64,000 bases of DNA, taken from assembly GCA_944326475.1 (NCBI GenBank), contig CALVEC010000004.1, positions 1 through 64,000 on the forward strand, in the 5' to 3' direction. Each line of letters begins with the position of its first letter. Positions within the stretch are counted from its first letter, which is position 1. The translations under genes and the position numbers were made by a program. Under the pieces are notes generated by a model that saw nothing but the letters and a program-made list of their open reading frames with translations, did no database searches and had not been told where the DNA came from. This document shows, piece after piece, positions 37,982 to 47,050 of the stretch. Origin of the DNA: Candidatus Gastranaerophilales bacterium (GTDB lineage: Bacteria > Cyanobacteriota > Vampirovibrionia > Gastranaerophilales > Gastranaerophilaceae).

Positions 37982-39499
37982 ATGACAAGACAACCCTTCT
38001 TCTACGACATAACCCTGCGCGACGGAAACCAATCCCTCAAAAAACCCTGGAATCTAAAAGAGAAAGAGTTTATTTTTAACAAACTGATAGATTTCGGTGT
38101 ACAAGCAGTGGAAGCCGGTTTCCCCGCAGCGTCTGAAATGGATTTTGAGGCTTGCAGAAGGCTTGCGCAAATAGCGCCGGAAAACCTTGTCATAAGTGCT
38201 CTGGCAAGATGTGTCAAAAGTGATATAAAAACCGCAGTCGATGCAATAAATGTCTGCAAAAAACCCAGGCTCCACACCTTTATAGCTATGAGTCCTTTCA
38301 ATATGAAATATGTTTTGAACAAATCACCGGAAGAAGTTCGCAACACTGCAATCGAGGCGGTCTCCTTCGCAAAATCACTTATGGGAAACAACGGCGAAGT
38401 CCAGTTCTCTGTTGAACATTTCGGAGATTGTATGGAGAATCTGGACTTTGTAATTGACACGCTGAAAGAAGTTGTAAATGCCGGTGCAACGGTTATTAAC
38501 CTCCCCAATACAGTTGAGCGCACCAGAGTTAAAACTTTTGTGGACATGGTTGAAAAAGTTTACAATGCACTGCCCAAAGATATTATGATAGCAGTACACT
38601 GCCATAATGACCTCGGTATGGCAACTGCAGCCACGGTCGAAAGTTATTTTGCCGGTGCAACACAGCTAGAATGCTGTTTAAACGGTATCGGGGAACGCGC
38701 CGGCAACACAAATATGTATGAAGTCGCTATAGCCCTTCATAACAGCGGTGTTGAGGTTCCGCTTAAACTCTCTGACATTTACGAACTTGCCTTAACCATA
38801 TCTGATATGGCAAAAATTCGTATTCCTGATTTAGCACCCTTAGTCGGCTCAGAAGCGCTTGCTCACAGAAGCGGTATCCATCAGGACGGCGCTATAAAAA
38901 CAAAAGATATGGAAAAAGGCGCCTACAGACCTATTCATCCGACGCTCATCGGAAGAAAAGACGACGAAAAACTAGGATTCACGAGCCAATCCGGAAAAAC
39001 CGCCATCTTTGAAATAATCAAAGACGCAGGCTATCCTATAACTATACAGGAAGCTGTCAGAATTTCACCCATCGTCAAGGAAGCTGCCGAAAAAATCGGG
39101 GAGCTGCCGACAAGAAATATTATCGATATTTACTTCAAAGAAGTTTTCAATGTGTCAGGAGATTTCAGGCTTGTTAGTTTTGAAAAACTTACTGACGGCG
39201 TATTCAATCTGAAATTTTTCCACAAAGACAAATGCTACGACATCGACGGACACGGCAACGGTCCTGTTGACGCCTGTCTTGACGCATTAAAACAGGCAGG
39301 ATTTGAACAAAAACTGCTGGATTACGAACAGTTTGCGCTGGACGGAGAACTCTCAGGCTCCGGCGCTGTTGCAATGACTGTTATGCACTTTGAAGACAAA
39401 AACGGAAAAACAGTTATCTCGCGCGGCAAAGATGAAAGCACTGCAAAAGCTAACGTCAAAGCTATATTTAACGGTTTGAATTTAATGAGGCAAGAATAA
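37982..39499 (+). CDS. leuA: 2-isopropylmalate synthase family protein
   Basis: A homocitrate/isopropylmalate synthase of 505 aa. The N-terminal barrel begins FYDITLRDGNQSLKKPW. The metal-binding HCHND and GIGERAGNTNM, with the LeuA_dimer regulatory domain (GHGNGPVDACLDALKQ) at the C-terminus, support the leucine pathway enzyme that condenses acetyl-CoA with 2-oxoisovalerate. Citramalate synthase is a weaker alternative. No other leu gene is near. Its end overlaps the last 18 bases of the convergent gene. Confidence 0.85.
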   Translation: MTRQPFFYDITLRDGNQSLKKPWNLKEKEFIFNKLIDFGVQAVEAGFPAASEMDFEACRRLAQIAPENLVISALARCVKSDIKTAVDAINVCKKPRLHTFIAMSPFNMKYVLNKSPEEVRNTAIEAVSFAKSLMGNNGEVQFSVEHFGDCMENLDFVIDTLKEVVNAGATVINLPNTVERTRVKTFVDMVEKVYNALPKDIMIAVHCHNDLGMATAATVESYFAGATQLECCLNGIGERAGNTNMYEVAIALHNSGVEVPLKLSDIYELALTISDMAKIRIPDLAPLVGSEALAHRSGIHQDGAIKTKDMEKGAYRPIHPTLIGRKDDEKLGFTSQSGKTAIFEIIKDAGYPITIQEAVRISPIVKEAAEKIGELPTRNIIDIYFKEVFNVSGDFRLVSFEKLTDGVFNLKFFHKDKCYDIDGHGNGPVDACLDALKQAGFEQKLLDYEQFALDGELSGSGAVAMTVMHFEDKNGKTVISRGKDESTAKANVKAIFNGLNLMRQE

Positions 39500-40072
39500 A
39501 ATCTCAAGATTTAAACGAACTGCCATATATAAAAATATCAAAGCGAATACCGCCATAACAACAAAATTCGGAGTCAAAGACTGTCGTTGATTTATAAGAG
39601 TTTTCTTATAAAGCTCATTCACTTCAAGATATACGGGAAACCTGTCTTTAATGGCACTATAGATTGAACTTACGGAATCAACTCTTGTACAGGCTATTTC
39701 TATTATTTCAAATTCCTGCTCTACAGAAATTACCGTATCTGTTCCCCTCCCGTAATATTCACCTTTAATTTTTACGTTTTTTATATCATCAATGTTTATC
39801 AGTTTTGTACTGCCGTCAAAATATCTGACTGTTAAGTACGAATCACCGATATAAACAAATCGTGTTTTTTTTGATTTACAGTATTTATATTGAAAAATTT
39901 CAACAATAATAAAAACAACAGGAGCTATCAGTGCAAACCAGGGCATCTGCGGAAATATTTTTATTACAGGCAAGAACAAAAGACTTATGATTATGTACAA
40001 AAAAATTGAAAGTATCCGCCATATTTTATTGTCTATAATGTGAAGTTCAACAGCTTTTTCGCACTGATACAT
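39482..40072 (-). CDS. Membrane protein with PH-like domain, unknown
   Basis: A 196-aa protein with two N-terminal transmembrane helices (residues 18-60), then about 100 residues of beta strand character (YLTVRYFDGSTKLINIDDIKNVKI) as in bacterial PH domains, and a C-terminal helix (VVMAVFALIFLYMAVRL). I do not recognise a specific family. It lies 15 bases after the phosphoglucomutase gene and may be cotranscribed with it. It overlaps leuA tail to tail by 18 bases. Confidence 0.6.
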   Translation of the reverse strand: MYQCEKAVELHIIDNKIWRILSIFLYIIISLLFLPVIKIFPQMPWFALIAPVVFIIVEIFQYKYCKSKKTRFVYIGDSYLTVRYFDGSTKLINIDDIKNVKIKGEYYGRGTDTVISVEQEFEIIEIACTRVDSVSSIYSAIKDRFPVYLEVNELYKKTLINQRQSLTPNFVVMAVFALIFLYMAVRLNLEILFLPH

Positions 40073-40087
40073 ACTATTTCACCTTTA

Positions 40088-41488
40088 TTAGAAAAAATTC
40101 TTTAGTTCTTCCGCCTTTTCCCTTGAATCTGTCTCAAAATAAATCCGCAAAAGCGGTTCCGTTCCGCTCGGACGCACAAGCACCCAGGTTCTTCCGTCTT
40201 CAAGGTAGTATTTCACGCCGTCTTTGTTATCTTTTGATTTCACCTTATAACCCGCAATATTCTTAAGACAAGAATACTTCTCCATTAACAGCTTAAGCTG
40301 AGACTGCGTTTCAAGTTTTATATCAACTCTGTTGTTTATAAATTCACAGCCTGCCTCATGTTTTAGTTCTTCTTGAAGCTCCCAGAGTTGTTTTTGCTCG
40401 TAAGCCAGCATCTCCAGCACCAGCAAATCCGCAAGTATACCGTCTTTCTCCGGTATATGTCCCTTTATACTCAAACCGCCGGATTCCTCACCGCCTATTA
40501 TAACGTCATTATCACGCATTGCCTGTCCGACCCATTTAAAACCGACCGGCGTCTCTATGACCTCAACATCATATTTTTCCGCAATAATATCAAGCATTCT
40601 GCTTGCGCCAACTGTCTTCACCAGTTTACCGCTATAGTGTTTATTTTTTTTAAGATGCTTCAACAAAAGTGCAATAATTTCATTGGGTGTCACAAACTCA
40701 GCCTTTTCGTTTATTACACCAAACCTGTCACCGTCTCCGTCATTGCTCAATCCGATTGCATTTGTCCGGTGTGCAATAAGGTCTATCAGTTCAGTAAGAT
40801 ATTGTGCTTTGGGCTCCGGCATGCCGCCCCCGAAATTAGGGTCATGCTCCATGTGAAGCGTTTCACAGTTTATTTCATTGCGTTTTAACAACCCGTCAAA
40901 ATAGCCGATACTTGCACTGTATAATCCGTCATAAACTATTTGTATACCTGCTTCCTTAATCTTTTCAAAGTCAATTATTTGTTCAATATGTTTAAAATAA
41001 TCTTCCTTAAAGGATTTTAGCTCGACCGGATAAATTTCCTTTGGCGAAAATTCAATACTTTCGCTTATATTTGAAACAATTTTATTTGTAATCTCCGATG
41101 TGGCAGGTCCTGCATAGTCCGGTATAAATTTTATACCGAGATATTCAGGCGGATTATGTGAAGCAGTGAACATTAATGCATTTGCGTTTAAGTGTTTTGC
41201 GCTGTAAGCAAGAACCGGAGTCGGTATGACCGCCTCTGAAAGCCAAACCCGAAAACCTGCTTTTGACAACAAATCCGCTGAAAACTCAGCAAATTCCTTT
41301 GCCTTGTTTCTGGGGTCATAGCCGATTATGAACAGTTTTTTTACTCCGTCTTTTTCTAAAACATATTTTGCTATTGCTTTAGTAACTGTTTCGACATTTT
41401 TTTCGTTAAATTCCTTACCGACGATTGCCCGCCAGCCGTCTGTTCCAAATTTTATACTCTCGCTTTCTCCTGCCCCGGTATTTGCCAT
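40088..41488 (-). CDS. Phosphoglucomutase / phosphomannomutase
   Basis: A 466-aa alpha-D-phosphohexomutase. The phosphorylated serine is Ser110 in FTASHNP, the metal loop DGDGDR is near 250, the sugar-binding GEESGG near 325, and the phosphate-binding RPSGTEPLLR near the C-terminus. It interconverts 1- and 6-phosphates of glucose or mannose for glycogen and surface polysaccharides. Which substrate is preferred cannot be told. It is divergent from pheA. Confidence 0.92.
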   Translation of the reverse strand: MANTGAGESESIKFGTDGWRAIVGKEFNEKNVETVTKAIAKYVLEKDGVKKLFIIGYDPRNKAKEFAEFSADLLSKAGFRVWLSEAVIPTPVLAYSAKHLNANALMFTASHNPPEYLGIKFIPDYAGPATSEITNKIVSNISESIEFSPKEIYPVELKSFKEDYFKHIEQIIDFEKIKEAGIQIVYDGLYSASIGYFDGLLKRNEINCETLHMEHDPNFGGGMPEPKAQYLTELIDLIAHRTNAIGLSNDGDGDRFGVINEKAEFVTPNEIIALLLKHLKKNKHYSGKLVKTVGASRMLDIIAEKYDVEVIETPVGFKWVGQAMRDNDVIIGGEESGGLSIKGHIPEKDGILADLLVLEMLAYEQKQLWELQEELKHEAGCEFINNRVDIKLETQSQLKLLMEKYSCLKNIAGYKVKSKDNKDGVKYYLEDGRTWVLVRPSGTEPLLRIYFETDSREKAEELKNFF

Positions 41489-41533
41489 TTCCTTTGCCTT
41501 TTTGTAATATTAATGAATAAAACTATTTTATCA

Positions 41534-41539
41534 GATAAT
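41534..41539 (+). promoter_or_regulatory. Candidate -10 box for pheA, short leader
   Basis: GATAAT lies 14 bases before the pheA ATG, and no ribosome-binding site is seen between. The mRNA may be leaderless or nearly so. The -35 is weak. Confidence 0.3.
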
Positions 41540-41553
41540 GCGAATATACACAA

Positions 41554-42411
41554 ATGACAGAAACTTTAAAAAAAATCATATACCTCGGTCCAAAAGGTTC
41601 ATATTGTGAAATTGCAAAAAATAATTTCTTAAAACACCTGAATATGTATTCGCTTGAACAAGAGTACTTTCCGACCGTAAAAAATATTATAAAATATACA
41701 GAGAAACATCCTGATACTTGCGGAGTTATACCGATTGAAAATTCGATTGAAGGAGTTGTCAGAGAGACTATGGACAACCTTCTGACCGTTGATGATGAAA
41801 CACTCCAAATCACGGCAGAAACGGTAATACCAGTAAACCACTGTCTTATCTCAAAAAACTCTGATATAAATAAAATTAAAAAAGTTATATCTCATCCGCA
41901 GGCGCTTGCGCAGTGTCAAAGCTATTTACAGAAAACCTTCGGCACAAATACAGAACAGATTGAAAAATCTTCTACAAGCAGAGCAGCTCAGGAATTGACT
42001 GATTTAAGCGATGAATATGCGGCAATTGCAAACGCCGCAAATGCTAAAATATACGGATTAAACGTGCTCGCTGAAAATATAAACGATGAACCTGACAATA
42101 AAACAAGATTCGTATTTATTTCCAGAGAAAAAACGCAACCCACAGGATTTGACAAAACAAGTATTGCTTTTGCAACAAAAAATACAGCAGGTGCTCTTGT
42201 TAAAGTTTTGAATGTTTTTGACTCAATGAGTATAAATCTTTTGTACATTGATTCCCGCCCGTCTAAAAAAAATCTGGGCGAGTACGTGTTTTTTCTTGAT
42301 TTTGAAGGACATATAGAGGAAGAAAAGACTAAAAGAGTGCTGGATTTAATTAAGTTAAACACAAATTACATCAAAATTCTCGGCTCGTACGAAAGAAAAG
42401 TTATTTCATAG
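41554..42411 (+). CDS. pheA: Prephenate dehydratase
   Basis: A 285-aa enzyme of phenylalanine synthesis, converting prephenate to phenylpyruvate. The catalytic domain begins IIYLGPKGSYCEIAKNNFL, with IPIENSIEGVVRETMDNL and the TSRAAQEL segment (catalytic Thr in SSTSRAA). A C-terminal ACT domain for feedback by phenylalanine has KNTAGALVKVLNVFDSMSINL and SRPSK. There is no fused chorismate mutase. The ribosome-binding site is not visible. A strong hairpin follows. Confidence 0.95.
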   Translation: MTETLKKIIYLGPKGSYCEIAKNNFLKHLNMYSLEQEYFPTVKNIIKYTEKHPDTCGVIPIENSIEGVVRETMDNLLTVDDETLQITAETVIPVNHCLISKNSDINKIKKVISHPQALAQCQSYLQKTFGTNTEQIEKSSTSRAAQELTDLSDEYAAIANAANAKIYGLNVLAENINDEPDNKTRFVFISREKTQPTGFDKTSIAFATKNTAGALVKVLNVFDSMSINLLYIDSRPSKKNLGEYVFFLDFEGHIEEEKTKRVLDLIKLNTNYIKILGSYERKVIS

Positions 42412-42493
42412 AGTCAACTGCCCCTCCTACTTGTCGAACCAGCACATTAATCAAGTCAGTTCATCATAAACAAAACTTGCACAGACAATAAAA

Positions 42494-42519
42494 AACCGGA
42501 TAAAAGCTTTTATCCGGTT
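42494..42519. terminator. Bidirectional hairpin terminator
   Basis: A perfect 26-base palindrome (arm AACCGGATAAAAG) lies between the convergent pheA and Cys-rich genes. It is flanked by A on the left and T-containing sequence on the right, so it can end both transcripts. Confidence 0.8.
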
Positions 42520-42538
42520 CTATGTTTAAAAGAAGAAA

Positions 42539-43147
42539 TTAGTCACATCCGCAATCGTTTTTACATCTGTCATCGCAGCCGCAAGAATATTGTACTTCCG
42601 GGACTTTCTTTTTGCAGGTACAGTCATAATCCTTGTGCATCTTTTTAAAATCCTTGAGCTGACAGTCTGTTAATATTGATTTAAAACAGTCGCAGTATTC
42701 CTCCTGTTTCTTTTTTAGTCTGTCCTTTGCATCATTCATTTTATCTTTCTGGCAGCGAAGCTCCTGACGGCAAGCTTTTGCACATTTTAGTTTTTCGTAT
42801 TTGCATTTTTCCTGAACATAACACTCCTTAAGCTTTTCTATTTCATCAAAATATTTATTATCAACAGCTTGTGCCTTAAGTGTCTGGTTTTGATTCAGGC
42901 ATAATTTTTTGTACAGTTCACAACGCATAGCAAGATAATCACTTTTTGTCATACATGGAGTTGTAACCTGGCATGGTCTGTCTGTTTGGGATTGGAAAGC
43001 GTCAGGACAGTCCGACTTAACCATAGGTGCTGCTCCGCAAGGTGCCGGTCCCGGTCTTAAGACAGGACAATTTACAGGAATCTCAACAGCATATGCGCTA
43101 GTCGAACAAACAATTATTGCAGCAAGTGTAATAGCAAGTTTTTTCAT
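42539..43147 (-). CDS. Cysteine-rich secreted protein, unknown
   Basis: A 202-aa protein with a signal peptide (KKLAITLAAIIVCSTSAYA, cut before VEIP). The mature part has about 22 cysteines, first in proline-rich spacing (NCPVLRPGPAPCG), then among charged helices (KLKECYVQEKCKYEKLKCAKAC), and ends SCGCDDRCKNDCGCD. It is therefore disulfide-rich or metal-binding in the periplasm or outside. No family is recognised. It has its own signal-peptide start with a good ribosome-binding site (GAGGAGAAA) and is bounded by a terminator on each side. Confidence 0.72.
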   Translation of the reverse strand: MKKLAITLAAIIVCSTSAYAVEIPVNCPVLRPGPAPCGAAPMVKSDCPDAFQSQTDRPCQVTTPCMTKSDYLAMRCELYKKLCLNQNQTLKAQAVDNKYFDEIEKLKECYVQEKCKYEKLKCAKACRQELRCQKDKMNDAKDRLKKKQEEYCDCFKSILTDCQLKDFKKMHKDYDCTCKKKVPEVQYSCGCDDRCKNDCGCD

Positions 43148-43302
43148 TTTTTCTCCTCAAGTCTGATACTTTTCTCTTACTGAATCAATTATAAAACTTG
43201 CTGCAACTGAGTAAACTACACAGCCGGAGATACAGACGGGTAATATTATAAACTGCTAAAAAGCTCCGGATTCTTGTATGAAAGGTACTTCCTTACATAC
43301 GG

Positions 43303-43330
43303 AAAAACCGCCCCGTAAAGGGCGGTTTTT
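43303..43330 (-). terminator. Terminator of rplJ-rplL
   Basis: AAAAACCGCCC and GGGCGGTTTTT arms with a 6-base loop follow the rplL stop on the minus strand and end in a T-rich run. The stem is GC-rich and strong. Confidence 0.88.
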
Positions 43331-43353
43331 TATTTTTGAAATCCATAAAATAA

Positions 43354-43734
43354 CTACTTGATTTCAACAGAAGCGCCTGCAGCTTCAAGCTGTTTCTTGA
43401 TAGCTTCAGCATCTTCTTTTTTGATGTTTTCTTTAATCGGTTTCGGAGCTGCATCAACTAAATCTTTAGCTTCTTTCAAGCCAAGACCGGTGATAGCTCT
43501 AACTTCTTTAAGAACAGCAATTTTGTTAGCACCTGCAGAAGCAAGAATTACACTAACTTCAGAAGCTTCTTCAGCACCGCCTTCAGCTGCTGCACCTGCA
43601 GCGGGAGCTGCTGCAACAGCAACAGGAGCTGCTGCTGATACGCCAAATTTTTCTTCCATAGCTTTTACTAATTCAGCTGCTTCTAACAAAGTCAATTTTT
43701 CAATTGATTCTAAGATTGATTCTACGTTACTCAT
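43354..43734 (-). CDS. rplL: Ribosomal protein L7/L12
   Basis: The flexible stalk protein that recruits translation factors. The N-terminal dimerisation part ([28 protein letters not shown]), the Ala-rich hinge, and the C-terminal domain ([25 protein letters not shown]) are complete in 126 aa. It follows rplJ after 64 bases. A terminator lies after it. Confidence 0.98.
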   Translation of the reverse strand: MSNVESILESIEKLTLLEAAELVKAMEEKFGVSAAAPVAVAAAPAAGAAAEGGAEEASEVSVILASAGANKIAVLKEVRAITGLGLKEAKDLVDAAPKPIKENIKKEDAEAIKKQLEAAGASVEIK

Positions 43735-43798
43735 TGATTTTTTCTCCTTTTTATTTTTTTATTATACTTTTCTCTTTCATGCGGCTATGCCGCTAGTT

Positions 43799-44317
43799 TT
43801 AGGCTTTTTGTTTTGCAACAGCATCGAGTGCTCTGACAAGACTGCTCATTACTGCATTTACAGCGCCCGCAATACCTGTTGCCGGTGAATTTATGCAGCC
43901 AAGCATTTTTGCGTAAAGTTCTTCTTTTGAAGGTGTCTTTGCAAGTTCCTTAACCTGATCTGCGTTCAAAAGCTGACCGTCAAGAGCTGCTGCAATGATT
44001 TCACATTTTTTTGTATCTTTAATAAATTTGTCCAGAACTTTTGCGGCAGAAACTTCGTCATCAAAACCGAAAGCAATAGCCGTAGATTCTTTCATTACAT
44101 CAGAAAGAACCTCAAAAGCAGTTCCTTTCATCGCCAATTTAGCTAATGTATTTTTTGTAACCGTATAATCTGAGCCTTCTTTTTGAAGAAGTCTTCTGAG
44201 TTTTGTAATTTCTTCAACGCTAAGACCTTTATAGTTAGTTACAATTGCTACTTTAGCCTTTTCAAGATTTTCTTTTATGTGATTAATTTTTTCCTGTTTA
44301 AAGGCTTTTGTTGCCAT
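43799..44317 (-). CDS. rplJ: Ribosomal protein L10
   Basis: The stalk base protein that binds 23S rRNA and several L7/L12 dimers. It is 172 aa, starting ATKAFKQEKINHIKENLEKAKVAIVTNYKG, with the KNTLAKLAMKG segment and a C-terminal helix for L12. The ribosome-binding site is AGGAG. The usual upstream rplK-rplA pair is absent; an L10-type leader with an attenuator precedes the gene. Confidence 0.97.
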   Translation of the reverse strand: MATKAFKQEKINHIKENLEKAKVAIVTNYKGLSVEEITKLRRLLQKEGSDYTVTKNTLAKLAMKGTAFEVLSDVMKESTAIAFGFDDEVSAAKVLDKFIKDTKKCEIIAAALDGQLLNADQVKELAKTPSKEELYAKMLGCINSPATGIAGAVNAVMSSLVRALDAVAKQKA

Positions 44318-44500
44318 AATGTGCTCCTTTATTTTATTTTGTATCGACCTTATTTTTTACACAAAAAAATTTTGCGTCACCGCAAAATCATCAGTTACAT
44401 TATTTTAATGTAATACGCTGTAATCAATACAGCTTCTGTGATCCTCGACAGGCTTTTTATTTTTAAGGGAAACCGTTTTTAGCTTTTCCGGCTCGTGAAT
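44318..44500 (-). ncRNA. L10-type ribosomal leader with intrinsic attenuator
   Basis: The minus-strand 5' region carries CCTGTCGAGGATCAC (near 44436-44450), resembling the conserved CCTGCCGAGG of rplJ leaders. Hairpins GCTGTA-TACAGC and TTACATTA-TAATGTAA follow, then a terminator stem TTTTGCG-GTGA-CGCAAAA with a 7-T tract (44362-44387). This order fits leaders in which L10, or L10 with L12, ends transcription early. The identification is by motif memory; the terminator is seen directly. Confidence 0.55.
44362..44387 (-). terminator. Attenuator hairpin upstream of rplJ
   Basis: On the minus strand, TTTTGCG GTGA CGCAAAA is followed by seven T. It is about 45 bases before the rplJ ATG with no gene ending close by, so it acts in the leader. 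Confidence 0.75.
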
Positions 44501-44504
44501 TGTA

Positions 44505-44690
44505 TCAAATATAACACTTGACTATTCAACTTGCCGACCCGTGTACTTGTCAAATATAACACCTGACCTGTCCACTTTGCTGACCTGCGGACTTACCAAA
44601 TTATAACACTTGCCTTATCCGCTTCGCCGACCTGCGGACTTGTCAAATAAACACTTGACTTGTCCGGCTTTTGCCAGTCCCCCGCCTGTT
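44505..44690. repeat. Four degenerate tandem repeats, period 45-47 bp
   Basis: Repeats begin with TCAAAT/CCAAAT at 44505, 44550, 44596 and 44643. Each goes on with TATAACAC(T/C)TG, a CTTATCC/CCTGTCC-like box and GCCGACCTGCGGAC. On the minus strand the central ones can form TCCGC-loop-GCGGA stems (GTGGA with a G-U pair in the second copy), suggesting a conserved fold. They lie between the large unknown gene and the rplJ leader, and no gene overlaps them. Confidence 0.7.
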
Positions 44691-44764
44691 GTCTGCGGTT
44701 CATGTATAAATTTATATTAAAAGCTGTTAAAAATCAACCATGAATGTAATATTTGTTAATATTC

Positions 44765-46747
44765 TTACTTCCAGTATGTTTTTTTAGGGTCTTCCGTTCC
44801 TGTATTTTTGCTTTTATAGGTTTGTGCAGTAGATACGTTGTCAGCAAATTTTTGTTTCATCCGCATAATCGCATCTTTTATATTTATGTTTTTATCTTTA
44901 AGAGCCTCAAGAGCTTTTTTACCGCCGGCACCGACCGCCGCACCGCCTAACGCCGTCAAACCGAGAATAATAGGCAGATTTCTTTTCTGCTGTTCTTCTT
45001 TTTCTCTGGCTTCTTTTTCAGCGAGCATTTGCTCGGCTTGTGCTATAATTTTTGCCTGCAGCTCAGCGTCAGAAAGCTCATTTTCAGAAGATTTAGGAGC
45101 TTGAGCCGAGACAGTTGTTGAATTGCTTGAATCGCCGGACTCTGCATCATCTGCGACATAAGAAGATGCATAATTGCTTGTATCTGTTTCATCTGTCAAT
45201 AAATCATCAGGAAAAGCATCCATGTCAAGCCCGTCAGAAGTGTTCATATCTAAAGTGAAATAATCTTCCATTTCCATACCGTCATAATAGGTTTGTGTTC
45301 TGACTTCGTCACGTTTTTTAAACATATCATGTTCCGCAAAATAAGAGAGGTCACCGGGTATATCTTCTTTCGTTGCATAATACTGATGCTTCATATCATC
45401 TTCAAGAATCTTGCCCATATCAAGAATGGTCGCTTGCTTTCCTTCTTCTGTAAAATCAATTACATGAACTTTGTTGTCAGAACCCATCATTGTGCAATAA
45501 ACGTTGTCAGTATCTAAATCTCTGAACAGAGAGTAGATAATATTACCCTTACCGTCAGCCATTGTTAACATTTCCATTTTTTTTGAGCCGTGATTTTCAT
45601 CCGTTTGCAATACACCACTGGCATAAACGGTCATCTCATCAGGCTGACGCATGGTCAACAAGGTAGTAAAACTATTAGTTTTCACCTTTGCTTTGATATT
45701 TTCATCTGTTTGTTCAAGAATTTGTACATTTTCACGGGCAATACCCTTTGCACTCAAGAGGTTCTGTAAATCATTATGAACAGTATTTACTAATGCAGTT
45801 TCGCCGCTGTCAGCTTCAAAGTCCGATATATCATTATTCACTGCACCGTTTCTTGATGCTGCCTGTGAAGATACCCCAGTATTTTTATTAGCTCCGGCAA
45901 GCCCCGGCAAGATAGGTCTTACATCTTCCGTCAAATGTTTATATTCAAGGTCATTGTTGCCGGAATAGTCATCTTCATCTATATCTTCATTAAGAAATGC
46001 TTCTTTTTCCTGCAAAAGGTTAAGTTTTGCTTCGACTGCATAGGGGGGATAATTAAGTGCTGTCGTCATCGCAGGTGTAATATACATATATTGAAGCGGC
46101 ATTTCTGTAATAAGAGACATATTCGTATTAGTTGAAAGATAATGTGCTCTGAGTCTGGGTTGTTTTGCCAAAGCTTCTTCTGAATACGGATCCGGCTTTC
46201 CGTCTCTTATTGCATCACGGGATTCCAGTTCTCTTAGTTTATACAGATTTTCAAAATAAGCAATACCGCGCTGCACCATGCTCATTTGAGCAAGATCCAT
46301 ATTGTTGTCGCGTTTAAACTTATCCCAGTTAACTCTGCCTTGAACATATCTGTCAAAAAGACTATTCATATCAATAAGTTTGGGTGTACGCATATTATTG
46401 AAAACATAGTAAAATAATTCGTTTAAATTCAGATGTAAATACTTTGACTCCCCGTCATATTGGGGGTCATATCTGCTGTCACTTGGCGGATACATTCTTG
46501 GTGCATAGTCAGGGTTTGTTAATGATTGGGGCATTGTAAATAACTGCTGCGGAGAATCACTGCTCAACGTTGTTGCTGCAGCAACAGGCTGCATGCCAGC
46601 CATTGCCATCATAACAGGGAGCATTTTTAATATAGAAACTTTAGTGGAATGCGGCAAATGAATTTCTTTTTTCTGATTTTCTTCTTTTTTGCCAAATCCG
46701 GTATTGTACCCTTTGTTTGTATAACCTTGTATTGCAGCTATTTTCAT
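44765..46747 (-). CDS. Large unknown protein with two hydrophobic segments
   Basis: A 660-aa protein with no recognised family. The N-terminus contains NTGFGKKEENQ; a hydrophobic segment (around residues 37-60: ILKMLPVMMAMAGMQPVAAA) lies after about 35 polar residues, unlike a normal signal peptide. A middle region with LNELFYYVFNNM and FDRYVQGRVNWDKF is helical, followed by a part rich in Asp, Glu, Asn and Ser. Near the C-terminus comes a charged coiled coil (AKIIAQAEQMLAEKEAREKEEQQ) and a Gly/Ala-rich membrane segment (IILGLTALGGAAVGAGG). AAAGGA before the ATG at 46747 fixes the start. The frame is open slightly upstream to 46771. Confidence 0.75.
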   Translation of the reverse strand: MKIAAIQGYTNKGYNTGFGKKEENQKKEIHLPHSTKVSILKMLPVMMAMAGMQPVAAATTLSSDSPQQLFTMPQSLTNPDYAPRMYPPSDSRYDPQYDGESKYLHLNLNELFYYVFNNMRTPKLIDMNSLFDRYVQGRVNWDKFKRDNNMDLAQMSMVQRGIAYFENLYKLRELESRDAIRDGKPDPYSEEALAKQPRLRAHYLSTNTNMSLITEMPLQYMYITPAMTTALNYPPYAVEAKLNLLQEKEAFLNEDIDEDDYSGNNDLEYKHLTEDVRPILPGLAGANKNTGVSSQAASRNGAVNNDISDFEADSGETALVNTVHNDLQNLLSAKGIARENVQILEQTDENIKAKVKTNSFTTLLTMRQPDEMTVYASGVLQTDENHGSKKMEMLTMADGKGNIIYSLFRDLDTDNVYCTMMGSDNKVHVIDFTEEGKQATILDMGKILEDDMKHQYYATKEDIPGDLSYFAEHDMFKKRDEVRTQTYYDGMEMEDYFTLDMNTSDGLDMDAFPDDLLTDETDTSNYASSYVADDAESGDSSNSTTVSAQAPKSSENELSDAELQAKIIAQAEQMLAEKEAREKEEQQKRNLPIILGLTALGGAAVGAGGKKALEALKDKNINIKDAIMRMKQKFADNVSTAQTYKSKNTGTEDPKKTYWK

Positions 46748-47050
46748 ATTAATCCTTTCACACATCCACATTTTAATTCTTTATAACAAAGTCTCTGCAA
46801 TCAATTTTGCAGAGTCTGAAATTTATTACTCAAACTTTTATGGGGCTAAAACATAAGAAGGAAACCATTGTGCCCTTCTTCAATTGTCTTGCTGCTTTTG
46901 CAGCCATATTTAATAGTGAGAATTCAGTCGAAACTGCCATATTCTGTCCTAGTAAACATGTCTATTATAAGTCCTGAGACCAATTTATTTGCTACAATTA
47001 TAAAATTTGTTACATATTTTTACATCATACATGTAATTTAGTATCTGATT
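46748..47050 (-). other. Non-coding region with 5' leader hairpin
   Basis: About 300 bases upstream of the 660-aa gene. They contain a hairpin with 8-base arms CTCTGCAA and TTGCAGAG (46793-46814) some 45 bases before the ATG, and a perfect minus-strand TATAAT at 46965-46970 lacking a good -35. A long structured leader is possible. No open frame. Confidence 0.5.

Noticed and set aside
44505-44690. CRISPR array
   Set aside because: Four degenerate repeats of 45-47 bp abut each other with no distinct spacers, and no cas genes are present.
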